Position numbers and translations under genes: made by a program | The notes under the pieces: generated by a model | The model's database searches: none | What the model was told of the DNA's origin: nothing | The model's input: the letters and a program-made list of their open reading frames with translations, nothing else | Virus record (IMG/VR): IMGVR_UViG_3300046516_001004 | Location: 1 to 63,536 of that record | Reading direction: 5' to 3' (one strand) | Source: a virus | Length of the DNA stretch: 63,536 nucleotides | Shown: positions 40,495-48,588 of the stretch, in pieces | Layout: the number at the start of each line of letters is the position of its first letter | Position numbering within the stretch: position 1 is the first letter of the stretch

Positions 40495-40578
40495 ATGACA
40501 GAAGTCGAGCTGTTCGCAGTGCCGATGCTGTTGGTGGTAATTGGTGTCTGTTGCGTCTTAATCGCGTTGGGATACTGA
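40495..40578 (+). CDS. Tiny membrane peptide
   Basis: 27 residues behind GGGGGACC: MTEVELFAVPMLLVVIGV then CCVLIALGY, essentially one transmembrane helix. Spacing of about 20 bases to both neighbours and a good ribosome site favour translation, but such a short frame cannot be proved by sequence. Confidence 0.4.
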   Translation: MTEVELFAVPMLLVVIGVCCVLIALGY

Positions 40579-40597
40579 CGACAGGGAAGGGGAAACC

Positions 40598-40951
40598 ATG
40601 AAAGTCGAAGCAATGACGAAAGCCGGGGAAAAAACCATGTTCGCGGAAATGGTCCAAAGCTGTCCGGCTGGTTATGTCCGGGACATTCTGACCGATATGA
40701 AGCTGGAAGTTTTCCGCGCGATTGACTCGGATTTCGGCTTTGTACCGTTCGCAGAATTCGAGCGGATGAAACAAGCGGACCGGGAAGCCATGACGGTCGC
40801 ACAGTCGCAGCTGTCGCAGCTCCGGGACCAGATAGCGAAGCTGGAAGCGGACGTCCGGGACATTGAACGCGCGAAGGAATACGCGTCGCGCGGTCTGGAG
40901 TCCTTCCGGCTGGTCTGTTCCAACTTCCTCAAATGGGATGGTGCAAAGTGA
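40598..40951 (+). CDS. Coiled-coil hypothetical protein
   Basis: 117 residues behind GGGAAGGGGAAACC. The middle is a clear coiled coil (QSQLSQLRDQIAKLEADVRD, ERAKEYASRGLESF). A small helical head precedes it. Coupled to the next gene by GTGA. Confidence 0.6.
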   Translation: MKVEAMTKAGEKTMFAEMVQSCPAGYVRDILTDMKLEVFRAIDSDFGFVPFAEFERMKQADREAMTVAQSQLSQLRDQIAKLEADVRDIERAKEYASRGLESFRLVCSNFLKWDGAK

Positions 40952-41178
40952 GAATCGAGTTTACCTGTCAGTGCACCGATGCGGCTTGCGGATGTGGCCA
41001 TGGCTGGAACGAATGCAAAAACGTTGCCACGCGTGAGCTGTCGACGAATGAAAACCAGTCTTTTTGCATCGTTTGCGAAGTGTCGCAATTGACGCAACAT
41101 CCGGAGCTGTCAGCGAACGAATTCCGGGACATTCCACCGGCCGCCTACGATGAAAGCCGGAGCGAAAAAAATGTCTAA
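40948..41178 (+). CDS. Cys-rich hypothetical protein
   Basis: 76 residues from a GTG overlapping the previous stop. Six Cys in the first half (CQCTDAACGCGHGWNEC) and FCIVCEVSQ later suggest one or two zinc sites. Ends seven bases inside the next gene. Confidence 0.6.
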   Translation: MRIEFTCQCTDAACGCGHGWNECKNVATRELSTNENQSFCIVCEVSQLTQHPELSANEFRDIPPAAYDESRSEKNV

Positions 41179-41416
41179 AGTATTCCCCGGATCCGCCGAT
41201 ACGTTAGACATGGAACGAGACACCTACACCGAACTGGCCCAGGAAACACTTTGCGACTTGTGCGACAGTCCGCGCGCGTTCTATTCGGTCAATATGCTCA
41301 CGGTCTGTTCTGAATGCGTTCTGGAAGCTGTCGACTGTCCCGAAATAGTTCTAAAGTGCGGGGACGATTTTGCCGATACAGAACAGGAAGGGGAAAACGA
41401 ACATGCAAACGCTTAA
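41171..41416 (+). CDS. Cys-rich acidic small protein
   Basis: 81 residues starting MSKVFPGSADTLDMERD after GGAGCG. CDLCDSPRAF and CSECVLEAVDC form a probable zinc ribbon; the tail is very acidic. It ends next to the tRNA-like segment. Confidence 0.55.
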   Translation: MSKVFPGSADTLDMERDTYTELAQETLCDLCDSPRAFYSVNMLTVCSECVLEAVDCPEIVLKCGDDFADTEQEGENEHANA

Positions 41417-41420
41417 CGCC

Positions 41421-41482
41421 GTGATTTGGTTTTAGCACTGGAAAACAGGGGACCGCGGCCGGTTCGATACCGGCTTCCAGCT
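41421..41482 (+). ncRNA. Degenerate tRNA-like segment
   Basis: GTG-N12-CAC with a GG in the loop imitates a D-arm, and GCCGG-TTCGATA-CCGGC is a perfect T-arm. Between them only 19 bases remain, enough for a CTG-GAAAA-CAG mini-stem but not a normal anticodon arm. A CTGGAA/TTCCAG pairing beside the T-arm gives a minihelix alternative. It lies between a gene end and the DUF932 gene, so a relic or regulatory mimic are both possible. Confidence 0.3.
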
Positions 41483-41541
41483 TCCTTCCACGGTCGAAGC
41501 AATTTCGCTTCACAGTCGGAAGGTTTTGAGGATTGAAGAAA

Positions 41542-42684
41542 ATGTTTATCATGTCAACTCACGAACAGTGGAAAACGAGACCAGCCGATCAACGCTTTTG
41601 GTCCTTGCAAGACTTGCACCGCGCGACGCTCGCACATAAGGCAAGTGCCGTCGAAGCTTCTTTGGACATGGCGGACATTCGCGTCGAAGCAATCGACGGG
41701 GATGTTCAAATCTCAGGCCGGACCGGGACGCATGCGGCAATGACTCACTTTGCATTTGGCCAGCTGGCCGCACGTGCGGACGCTCCGGCTTCCTACCTGC
41801 GATCACTTCCCGCGACACTTGCGGTCCAGAATATCAATCACGGCTTGAAAGCAAAAGCCGAAGCCGGACCGGCAAAGTTGTTGCTCCATTCCAATGGCGG
41901 TTACTACGTCCGCGCGATCACTTCCGACAAGTATTCCCGCTTGTGGAATCACACCATTTCCGAAAAGCTTTTGCGTTTAGAGGAAATGGGATGGGAAGTC
42001 GCCCCGGCTTATGTCCCATGGGGATCCGATGCTGCCGACTTCGACACTCGAATAGCGACGCCAGAACAGGCCGCCCTGTCACTGACGATTAAAGCCGGGG
42101 ACCAGATCGCACCGGCTGGTCTTTACGCTTCCTTCGAAGATATGTTTGTGTTTCTGGTCCAAAAAGATCGCGTCATCGATGACGGTTCGGCTTCTGGTCT
42201 CATGCGGGGAATCATCGTTTGGAATTCCGAAGTTGGAAAGTCGACTTTCGGGATGCAATCGTTCTACTTCCGGGGAGTATGCGGAAACCACATTATTTGG
42301 GATGCGGAGGACGTCAAAGAACTGCGCATGCGTCATGTCGGACTGACTGACGACAAAGCATTCCGGGGACTGGAAGTGGAACTGCGCAAGTATGCGAACG
42401 GATCCGCGACGCTCATGGAAGCGAAAATCGAATCCGCGCGCAACTTCCGGTTCAATACTGAGAAACCGGAAGAAATCATCGATTTCGTTTTTGACAAAAA
42501 GATTCTCACGCGTGCCGACGCCAAACGCGCGTTGGAAGCTGTCGTGCCGGACGTCGACGGTCCAGCCAATAGCGCTTGGGGATTTGCGCAAGGTGTGACG
42601 CGTCTTTCGCAGGCGGAGAAAAACGCTGACAAGCGGACCGAACTGGACCGCGCGTCAGGTAAGGTCCTTCAGATCGCGTTCTAA
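41542..42684 (+). CDS. DUF932 (phage/plasmid-like) protein
   Basis: 380 residues from the ATG after GAGGATTGAAG; a second ATG three codons on is possible. ATHFAFGQLAARADAPASYLRSLP, SDKYSRLWNHTISEKLLRL and RGVCGNHIIWDAEDV are hallmark segments of DUF932 (phage/plasmid-like protein TIGR03299 group). The biochemical role of the family is unknown; it is common on plasmids and large phages. Confidence 0.78.
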   Translation: MFIMSTHEQWKTRPADQRFWSLQDLHRATLAHKASAVEASLDMADIRVEAIDGDVQISGRTGTHAAMTHFAFGQLAARADAPASYLRSLPATLAVQNINHGLKAKAEAGPAKLLLHSNGGYYVRAITSDKYSRLWNHTISEKLLRLEEMGWEVAPAYVPWGSDAADFDTRIATPEQAALSLTIKAGDQIAPAGLYASFEDMFVFLVQKDRVIDDGSASGLMRGIIVWNSEVGKSTFGMQSFYFRGVCGNHIIWDAEDVKELRMRHVGLTDDKAFRGLEVELRKYANGSATLMEAKIESARNFRFNTEKPEEIIDFVFDKKILTRADAKRALEAVVPDVDGPANSAWGFAQGVTRLSQAEKNADKRTELDRASGKVLQIAF

Positions 42685-42756
42685 GTTGGGCCCAGGATCC
42701 GGGGACACTCTGTCCCCGGTCCGTTTCAAACCATCGAACCAATAGAAGGGAAAGCT

Positions 42757-42960
42757 ATGCCTAAAAAGCTGACGCGCACCATTTATATCGACGGAAAGCC
42801 GTACACCGAAAAACAGCTTCGCAAGGCTATTAAAGCCGGGGAAACCACGCTCGCAATTGTCGCGATCATGTCCGGCCGAAGTTGGGATGCTGACACACCT
42901 TGCGACATTGCGGCCGTTCTGGAACGTGCCGGTTACACCATCAAAGGGATTGACGATTAG
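42757..42960 (+). CDS. Hypothetical small protein
   Basis: 67 residues behind AGAAGGGAAAGC: KLTRTIYIDGKPYTEKQLRK, then IVAIMSGRSWDADTPCDIAAV. A short sheet-helix unit. Its leader sequence is a variant of the GGAAGGGGAAAC box seen before neighbouring genes. Confidence 0.6.
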   Translation: MPKKLTRTIYIDGKPYTEKQLRKAIKAGETTLAIVAIMSGRSWDADTPCDIAAVLERAGYTIKGIDD

Positions 42961-42972
42961 GAAGGGGAAACT

Positions 42973-43407
42973 ATGAAACTCACCACAGAACAAACGAATG
43001 CAATATTGGCAGGCTTGCGACTTTTGCAAGCGCGAAGGGAAGCGGGGACAGTCCCCCAAGCGGTCCGGGAAATCTTAAACGGGACTGACTCCGATGGCGG
43101 ACCGCTGACTAACAAACAGATTGACGCGCTTTGCGAAGCGATCAACTTCGGGGACTTCGACAGTCCCGAAGTGGATCCCCCGCACGGCTTCGAAGTGTCC
43201 CGGACACATCCGAACAGTGAAAACGATGGGGACCAGATCGTATGCGAAAACGGTCCGGACTGTACCAGTCCCCACTTATGGAGCGTATACCGACGCGTCA
43301 TTGTGGGGAAATCGTCGGACGGTCCGCTAACAGAAGCCGAGTGGATATCAGACCATTCGACCGAACAGTACGCGCGAACAGCTGCGCAGGCTTACGCCAA
43401 ACAGTAA
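42973..43407 (+). CDS. Hypothetical protein
   Basis: 144 residues behind GAAGGGGAAACT. Helical N-terminal half (TTEQTNAILAGLRLLQARRE), then a polar C-terminal part with a CENGPDCTSPHLWSVYRRV. The gene is dense in GGAC/GTCC. Not recognised. Confidence 0.6.
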   Translation: MKLTTEQTNAILAGLRLLQARREAGTVPQAVREILNGTDSDGGPLTNKQIDALCEAINFGDFDSPEVDPPHGFEVSRTHPNSENDGDQIVCENGPDCTSPHLWSVYRRVIVGKSSDGPLTEAEWISDHSTEQYARTAAQAYAKQ

Positions 43408-43457
43408 CAGACCGACCGGGGATCCCCGATCCCCGGCCCAACTTCATGGAGGATATT

Positions 43458-44429
43458 ATGAGCGCTACAATCGATGAAACCACTACGGCCGGGGATCCGG
43501 CCGACGTTCCCCAGGTCCGGGAAAATCAACCGGCCGGACCAAATGTCCGCCGAATTTCAATGGACCGGACTTATAGATTTCCGGCCGGCACTAAGACACC
43601 ATCCGGCGGCCGGCTGCGCGTGCGGCCGGACGGAACTGTCAGCTACCACAATCCGGACTGCATAACCAAATGGAAGCCGGGGAGTAATCCCTTCCGCATG
43701 CCTGCATTGAATCCGCGGACCGATAAAGCCGGACTGACTTTCCAGCGCTTGAAGGAATCGATAGAACAACGCGCAGCACGGCCGCGCGTGAAAAACTTCG
43801 CGCGCTTTGCTGGACGGAATGTTGCCGACGGTTACAGCATCGTTACAACCGACGGGCTGGCAGCTCTATTGATCCGGCGGCCGGTCAAAGATGGAATCTT
43901 TGTGGACTGGCAGGAAGGAACGGCCGGGGAATACTCGAAAGTTTTCGACGACACCTTTAAAGCTGCGCGCGTTGTTTGCACAATCGCGGATCCAGAATTC
44001 CATCTAGCACTGAAACGCGCGGACGTCATGAGCTGCGAGCGCACGCGCAAGGTACGATTGATCGGACTTTCCCACCGGCTGACAATCGCGTCGACCGATC
44101 CGGACTGTGGGACATTCTCCGAAACTCTACCGGTGCAAAGTTCTGAATTCTGGCAAGTCGCGTTTGACTTCCGGCTTCTGGAACCGGTCATAGGTCAATG
44201 GCCGCTTGTGGTTCGCTACGTCGACAAGCTGACGGCCGTCTGTTTCGAACCGGCGGACGGTTCATGGCGCTATGTGGTTATGCCTTACAAAGATGAAACC
44301 ACCGATGAAGCGGCCCAGGCCGAAGCGGCCGACGCTCCGGAAGTTTCCAACGAACCGGACCAGCGGCCGACCGAAATTTCCAACAGCCGAAACCAAAAGA
44401 AACCGATGGAGGGATTATGCGTTTTCTAG
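43458..44429 (+). CDS. Sliding-clamp-like (beta-clamp fold) protein, predicted
   Basis: 323 residues from the ATG after GGAGGATATT; the upstream open frame is not part of it. The body has clamp-type repeats: KVRLIGLSHRLTIASTDPD, FDFRLLEPVIGQWPLVVRYV, KLTAVCFEPADGSWRYVVMP. The latter resembles the C-terminal end of the DnaN subunit, where a Tyr-x-x-x-MP motif closes the third domain. It would encircle DNA and hold polymerase; absence of a polymerase gene suggests use with the host enzyme. Tail carries the SNEPDQ/SNSRNQ repeat boxes. Confidence 0.45.
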   Translation: MSATIDETTTAGDPADVPQVRENQPAGPNVRRISMDRTYRFPAGTKTPSGGRLRVRPDGTVSYHNPDCITKWKPGSNPFRMPALNPRTDKAGLTFQRLKESIEQRAARPRVKNFARFAGRNVADGYSIVTTDGLAALLIRRPVKDGIFVDWQEGTAGEYSKVFDDTFKAARVVCTIADPEFHLALKRADVMSCERTRKVRLIGLSHRLTIASTDPDCGTFSETLPVQSSEFWQVAFDFRLLEPVIGQWPLVVRYVDKLTAVCFEPADGSWRYVVMPYKDETTDEAAQAEAADAPEVSNEPDQRPTEISNSRNQKKPMEGLCVF

Positions 44430-44620
44430 CAATCTCGTACGACACCGACGAACAGCTTGCATATCACGATCACATCGAAGCGGCTGATGAATCCAGCGCT
44501 TTGGAAGCGGTCGGAGAATTGCGGCCGGACTGCCTTCCTGTTTCCGTTTTATCGCGTGACGATTTGATTAACCTTGCGATTGAAATAACCGAACTAGAGA
44601 AAGCGAAGGCGCAATCATGA
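44417..44620 (+). CDS. Hypothetical small protein
   Basis: 67 residues behind GGAGGGATT, overlapping the clamp-like gene end by 13 bases. Beta strand FLAISYDTDEQLAYHDHIEA followed by helices. Coupled to the next gene by ATGA. Confidence 0.6.
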   Translation: MRFLAISYDTDEQLAYHDHIEAADESSALEAVGELRPDCLPVSVLSRDDLINLAIEITELEKAKAQS

Positions 44621-45174
44621 TCACGAAAATGATTGAAATCACTGCGAACGGGAAAACGTCCAACTTCGACGAATTGCTATTGCGCAAACAAGCGCGCGTT
44701 GTCGCGCGGCTGCTTCATAACCAGACAGTGGGGAAACTCTACCGGCTAGGATTTAAAGCCGACGACGTCCAGCAATTGGAAGGATTGTGGAACGGCTTAC
44801 AGTGGATGCTCGACCAGTCCCCCGAACCAGTCCCCAGGCCGCTAACCTGTCCCCAGTGTGGAAGCGCTGACGCGTTTTTCTACGATGGCGCGCTAGGTTA
44901 TGAGGCGATCCGGTGCAATACCTGCAACGAGGAAACAGACTGCAACAATGGAAACCCGCACTGTCAGCGAACAGACCGGACCAGGCCGGCACCGAAGCGG
45001 GAACATAGGGAAACGCTCCGGGAAGATACCGTTTGCAGCTGTGGCAATAACTCGAATGAAGACGGCTTTTTCCCGTGTGACGAACAGGGAAACGAAATCG
45101 AACCGATAGAAGGCGTGTGGAAGCTTCTTTATAAGTGCCAACGATGCGCGAAGCTTTGGACCGGATCCGTATGA
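44617..45174 (+). CDS. Zinc-ribbon protein
   Basis: 185 residues. A helical head of about 70 residues, then three CxxC motifs: CPQCGSADAFF, CNTCNEETDC and CSCGNNS, and a last CQRCAKLW. The spacing suggests two zinc ribbons, as in RNA-polymerase-associated or DNA-binding accessory proteins. Not assignable to a named family. Confidence 0.65.
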   Translation: MITKMIEITANGKTSNFDELLLRKQARVVARLLHNQTVGKLYRLGFKADDVQQLEGLWNGLQWMLDQSPEPVPRPLTCPQCGSADAFFYDGALGYEAIRCNTCNEETDCNNGNPHCQRTDRTRPAPKREHRETLREDTVCSCGNNSNEDGFFPCDEQGNEIEPIEGVWKLLYKCQRCAKLWTGSV

Positions 45175-45192
45175 CAGAGCGGACCAAATGAA

Positions 45193-45267
45193 ATGGTAAC
45201 AGCGCTTTTCACGGCCTGGATTGTCTGGCTGATAGTCCGGCTATTTATTAACCACGATGACGATTGA
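45193..45267 (+). CDS. Tiny membrane peptide
   Basis: 24 residues: MVTALFTAWIVWLIVRLFIN then HDDD, one transmembrane helix with an acidic C-end. It has no ribosome site beyond GCGGACCAAATGAA, a remnant of the TTCCAAC box. Its end overlaps an upstream ATG of the DUF3560 frame. Low confidence. Confidence 0.3.
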   Translation: MVTALFTAWIVWLIVRLFINHDDD

Positions 45268-45301
45268 AAATTCCAACGGACCGAACCAAGGAAGGAACCA
45301 A

Positions 45302-47095
45302 ATGGACACTGAAACAATTTCCAACGGACCAGACCAAGAGACCACCGAACAGCCGGCCGGCGCAAGCTGCTACATGTCGGCGACGTACGATCCCAGCGAC
45401 GACAAAATCAGACTCGAAGCCATGTCGCGACTTACTCCGGAGGAATACGCGCGCGCGAAAGCGGCCGGCTTCCGCTGGGCTCCAATGCAAAAGGTTTTCT
45501 ACACCGTCTGGAATCCAACGGCTGAAGCGCTGGCCATTGAATGGTGCGGAACAATTGAAGACAGCGACAAAACGTTAGTCGATCGCGCTGAGGAACGCGC
45601 GGACCGGTTCGAAACCTATTCCGACAATCGGGCAAAAGACGCGGACCGCGCACAAGCGGCCGTGCACGCGATCGCCGACAACATACCACTTGGCCAACCT
45701 ATCCTTGTCGGCCACCACTCCGAACGCCACGCGCGACGCGACGCGGAGAAAATCGAGAACGGCATGCGTCGAGCCGTGAACATGTGGAAGACGTCCGAAT
45801 ACTGGAAGCAACGCGCAGCCGGCGCACTTCACCATGCGCAATACAAAGAGCTGCCTGGAGTCCGCGCGCGACGCATTAAGGGACTCGAAGCCGACTTGCG
45901 GCGCTACATTGCCAGCTTCACGCCACGCAAGGATTCGACTGTCATCATGCAGCAAGATCATTATGAGCGTTACCCGCTGAACGGTCCCGGCAACAAGGAT
46001 GCACCGGAAGTGCCGCATGTGTTTGTAGGCCCGGCCGGCCGTGGTGGGCATTGGGTGGCGGAGCGACATCTAGCCGGCATTGAACGACGCGCGCGGCCGT
46101 GGATCGAACACATTTCCAACCGGCTGGAATATGAGCACGCGTTATTGGAGGAAGCCGGCGCAACAAACCTGCTGGCCAAAAAGCCGAAGTCAGCGGCCGC
46201 ACAATTGCCGCTTTGCAACTACGACGAACCAAAAGGCGTAGACACTGAGAACAAGTGGAACCGCGGGGAAATGCTCCATTACGCACAGAAGCGGATGACA
46301 CAGGCGGAGTATGCCGCGATCAACCAGGATTACAAGGGAACGCGCGTTATTGACAATTCGCACCGGGTGCGGACCGCAATGGTCGCGCACGGTCTGTATT
46401 ACGTTTTCCTCACAGACTCGAAGGTGCACGAACGGCCGGCGGCCGTGGTTCCACCACCACCGACGCCACGGCCGACGCGGGATCACGTTCCCCAGGAACC
46501 GAAGCCGGCGGATCCGGCGGCCGACACTTTCCGCGCGATGGAGCAATCGCTAAAAGCTGGCGTCAAGGTCATAGCCGTAAATCAGCTGTTCCCCACGCCA
46601 GCGGAGCTGGCCGCGCGTATGGTGGAAATGGCCGACATACAGCCGGAGCACAAGGTATTGGAACCATCCGCCGGCGAAGGTGCGATCGTTCGCGAAATCC
46701 CGCGCGACTGTAGATTAACGGCCGTGGAAATCAACTGGGCGTTGTGCAAGGCGCTAGAGCGTTCATTCCCCGAGGAACAGGGGCCGATCCATCATGCCGA
46801 CTTTCTGGAGCTGGGAACGCTGGTCGGGGATCCGATCCAATACGGGACATTCGACCGCGTGATTATGAATCCGCCGTTTGAGAATGGCGCCGATATAAAG
46901 CACATTGCGCACGCGTTGAAGTTCCTCAAACCAGGCGGCCGGCTTGTTGCGATATGCGCCAACGGTCCGCGCCAACAGGCCGCACTAGCGCCCGTCGCGC
47001 GAAGCTGGGAACCACTGCCGGCCGGCACGTTCGCGGGGACTGGAGTCAGCGCCGCACTGATTGAAATTTCCAACGGGACGGACCAAACGAAATGA
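45302..47095 (+). CDS. DUF3560 domain plus class I methyltransferase fusion
   Basis: 597 residues from the ATG after GGAAGGAACC. Residues 25 to 150 include CYMSATYDPSDDKIRLEAMSR and FRWAPMQKVFYTVWNPTAE, the DUF3560 opening; residues 420 to 590 form a methyltransferase with KVLEPSAGEGAIV (motif I) and FDRVIMNPPFENGADIKH, an NPPF motif of amino/DNA adenine or glutamine methyltransferases. The same combination appears on plasmids and large phages. It could modify DNA or protein; substrate unknown. Confidence 0.72.
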   Translation: MDTETISNGPDQETTEQPAGASCYMSATYDPSDDKIRLEAMSRLTPEEYARAKAAGFRWAPMQKVFYTVWNPTAEALAIEWCGTIEDSDKTLVDRAEERADRFETYSDNRAKDADRAQAAVHAIADNIPLGQPILVGHHSERHARRDAEKIENGMRRAVNMWKTSEYWKQRAAGALHHAQYKELPGVRARRIKGLEADLRRYIASFTPRKDSTVIMQQDHYERYPLNGPGNKDAPEVPHVFVGPAGRGGHWVAERHLAGIERRARPWIEHISNRLEYEHALLEEAGATNLLAKKPKSAAAQLPLCNYDEPKGVDTENKWNRGEMLHYAQKRMTQAEYAAINQDYKGTRVIDNSHRVRTAMVAHGLYYVFLTDSKVHERPAAVVPPPPTPRPTRDHVPQEPKPADPAADTFRAMEQSLKAGVKVIAVNQLFPTPAELAARMVEMADIQPEHKVLEPSAGEGAIVREIPRDCRLTAVEINWALCKALERSFPEEQGPIHHADFLELGTLVGDPIQYGTFDRVIMNPPFENGADIKHIAHALKFLKPGGRLVAICANGPRQQAALAPVARSWEPLPAGTFAGTGVSAALIEISNGTDQTK

Positions 47096-47238
47096 TGACC
47101 GAAGCACAGAAGCGAAAGATCCCGTGCAAAGCTGGCCATTCCAGGCGGACCGCGTTCGCCTACTACAACAGGAAGAGAGGCACGGTCGAGCTACACTGCC
47201 GGCTCTGCCGTTCAGTCCGGCGGACCAAAAGGAATTGA
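47092..47238 (+). CDS. Tiny basic Cys/His protein
   Basis: 48 residues in an ATGA overlap with the DUF3560 gene. CKAGHSRRTAFAYYNRK and LHCRLCRSVRRTKRN give a C-x3-H and C-x2-C pair with a strongly basic surface, like a small zinc finger. It is followed at once by another TTCCAAC box. Confidence 0.45.
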   Translation: MMTEAQKRKIPCKAGHSRRTAFAYYNRKRGTVELHCRLCRSVRRTKRN

Positions 47239-47369
47239 AAATTCCAACGGCCGCGACCAAGTGGTACCTGATACCTAAGTCGCATTGAGGCTTTGCCATG
47301 CCGGCACTACATTGCGCCCATGGCAGCACCAGGCTGCTGATCTTAGCTTTCGGAAGGAAGTGATTTCAC

Positions 47370-47462
47370 ATGGAAGATTTGAATCTTGACCTGATGGAAG
47401 TCGAAGAACTGGAGTCGAAGATTGCTCCAGACAGCGGGATGTGGGACATGGTTGGCGACTAG
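47370..47462 (+). CDS. 30-residue acidic peptide with leader-like sequence
   Basis: MEDLNLDLMEVEELESKIAP, then DSGMWDMVGD, behind GGAAGGAAG and just before the strong terminator. The acidic LEVEELESKIAP element resembles leader or leader-end segments of some ribosomally synthesised modified peptides (for example the daptide-like E-L-E-x-x-x-AP). No modification enzyme is adjacent, so the link is speculative. Its abundant expression would be expected as last gene of the block. Confidence 0.45.
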   Translation: MEDLNLDLMEVEELESKIAPDSGMWDMVGD

Positions 47463-47483
47463 CTGACAGCCTCCCACGCGAGG

Positions 47484-47520
47484 AAAGCCGGGGACCGGAC
47501 GTCCCCGGCTTTCTGTTTCT
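47484..47520 (+). terminator. Strong intrinsic terminator ending the rightward block
   Basis: AAAGCCGGGGAC pairs perfectly with GTCCCCGGCTTT around a five-base loop (CGGAC) and is followed by CTGTTTCT. It separates the rightward genes from the convergent leftward group, whose last stop codon is at its very end. Confidence 0.85.
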
Positions 47521-47986
47521 ACTGGTCGACGACTGGTCCTTCTTCGGATTCGATGTGTGTGGCCAGTGGTAGCGGCGCGGCCGTGACTACGATGGTGATC
47601 ACGTTGCCGGCAATCTCCGAGACACCGGCGGTCAGATCCGCATCGGCGTTTGTCGTATAGAGCGCGGTACCAGGCGCGATTGGAATGACGTCGCAGGTCT
47701 TACCATCTACGGACGGTTCCAGATGAACGACGCCATCCGGCGCCGCTTTGCAAACGATCGGCCCGTCAACTTCGCGATTGATGTGTTCATCGTCGCGCGG
47801 GAAATTCGAAATTGTTCCTTTGTTCTTACCTACAATCAGTTCCATTTTCATCTCCGGGAAGTCTTTGACGCTTCCAGTGCTTTCAATGTGTGTTGCTCTG
47901 TGGCAGTGGCCGAACCACAGAATGAAATGTCCATCCTCGCAGCTAACCGAAATCTCAACGTCCAGCGGCAGCTTTACTCGCATCAC
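47519..47986 (-). CDS. Hypothetical beta-rich protein, exported group
   Basis: 155 residues without a signal: strand-rich, and C-terminal ADADLTAGVSEIAGNVITIVVTAAPLPLATHIE resembles the last strand pair of a bacterial Ig-like domain. It overlaps the preceding gene by four bases and is the last gene of the leftward group. Confidence 0.5.
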   Translation of the reverse strand: MMRVKLPLDVEISVSCEDGHFILWFGHCHRATHIESTGSVKDFPEMKMELIVGKNKGTISNFPRDDEHINREVDGPIVCKAAPDGVVHLEPSVDGKTCDVIPIAPGTALYTTNADADLTAGVSEIAGNVITIVVTAAPLPLATHIESEEGPVVDQ

Positions 47987-48558
47987 TGTGGCGTCTGTTT
48001 TACCACGACCATCGTCGCATCCGTAGGCGATTGTGCGCCGTCGGAGTGTAGCAAAATGGCGCAGAGTACATGCTGGCCGTCCGGGACTGTGGAAGAGTCC
48101 CAGGCGACATTGACGCTCCAGCCAGTACGGTCGGGATTGTAGTCCAGCGACGTGAGTTCGCCGGCATGCTTGTTATCCACGAGAAACTGAATGGCCGACG
48201 CGGTCAAAGCACCGGCAATTTCGGTGTGCGTCCCGGTATCGCCGGCCGGCGCCGGCGTTTCCGCATGCAGCACCACCTTGCCGCTGTACATTCCCGTTAT
48301 GCCCTTGTTCGGTGGAAGCGCCGCAAAGGCCGCGTCCCAGGTGTTGATCCCTTCGCCGACAAACGTCGGATCCGTCCGGCATCCTGGGGACAGGTAGCCG
48401 ATCTGTTTGGTCTCCGAGGTCTTCAGCCATGGATGGATCCGCGCGGTCACCGACTGGTCTCCCCAGAGTTTGTGCGCTTCAGTGGCCGCCTTCGAGTCCG
48501 ACATGGCAGCCCAGGCCAGGATCGGAAACAACAGAATCAGTCCTATCACTTTTCGCAT
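47983..48558 (-). CDS. Predicted exported protein
   Basis: 191 residues with a signal peptide (MRKVIGLILLFPILAWAAM). The mature part has LSPGCRTDPTFVGEGINTWDAAF, and a C-terminal Ig-like-looking segment (WSVNVAWDSSTVPDGQHVLCAILLHSDGA). The C-terminal plan is shared with the 119-residue neighbour (DGLHVMAGTLWYTGG), so the two may be related. Likely periplasmic or surface. Confidence 0.6.
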   Translation of the reverse strand: MRKVIGLILLFPILAWAAMSDSKAATEAHKLWGDQSVTARIHPWLKTSETKQIGYLSPGCRTDPTFVGEGINTWDAAFAALPPNKGITGMYSGKVVLHAETPAPAGDTGTHTEIAGALTASAIQFLVDNKHAGELTSLDYNPDRTGWSVNVAWDSSTVPDGQHVLCAILLHSDGAQSPTDATMVVVKQTPQ

Positions 48559-48588
48559 TTTAGTTTTTCCCTCAGCTGCTCAACTTCA

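Larger units (their letters stand above)
44341..47261 (+). repeat. Dispersed TTCCAAC...ACCAA box, six copies
   Basis: The consensus AAA(A/T)TTCCAACGG followed by a C(C/G)-rich spacer and ACCAA occurs at about 44341, 44373, 45266, 45314, 47063 and 47237. Copies sit at gene ends or starts, five in one reading frame (I-S-N-G-P-D-Q-like) and one after a stop codon. A seventh fragment, GCGGACCAAATG, lies before the 24-residue gene. Confidence 0.5.

Noticed and set aside
43242-43457. N-terminal extension of the clamp-like protein
   Set aside because: It overlaps the preceding gene in another frame and lacks a ribosome site; GGAGGATATT precedes the internal ATG.
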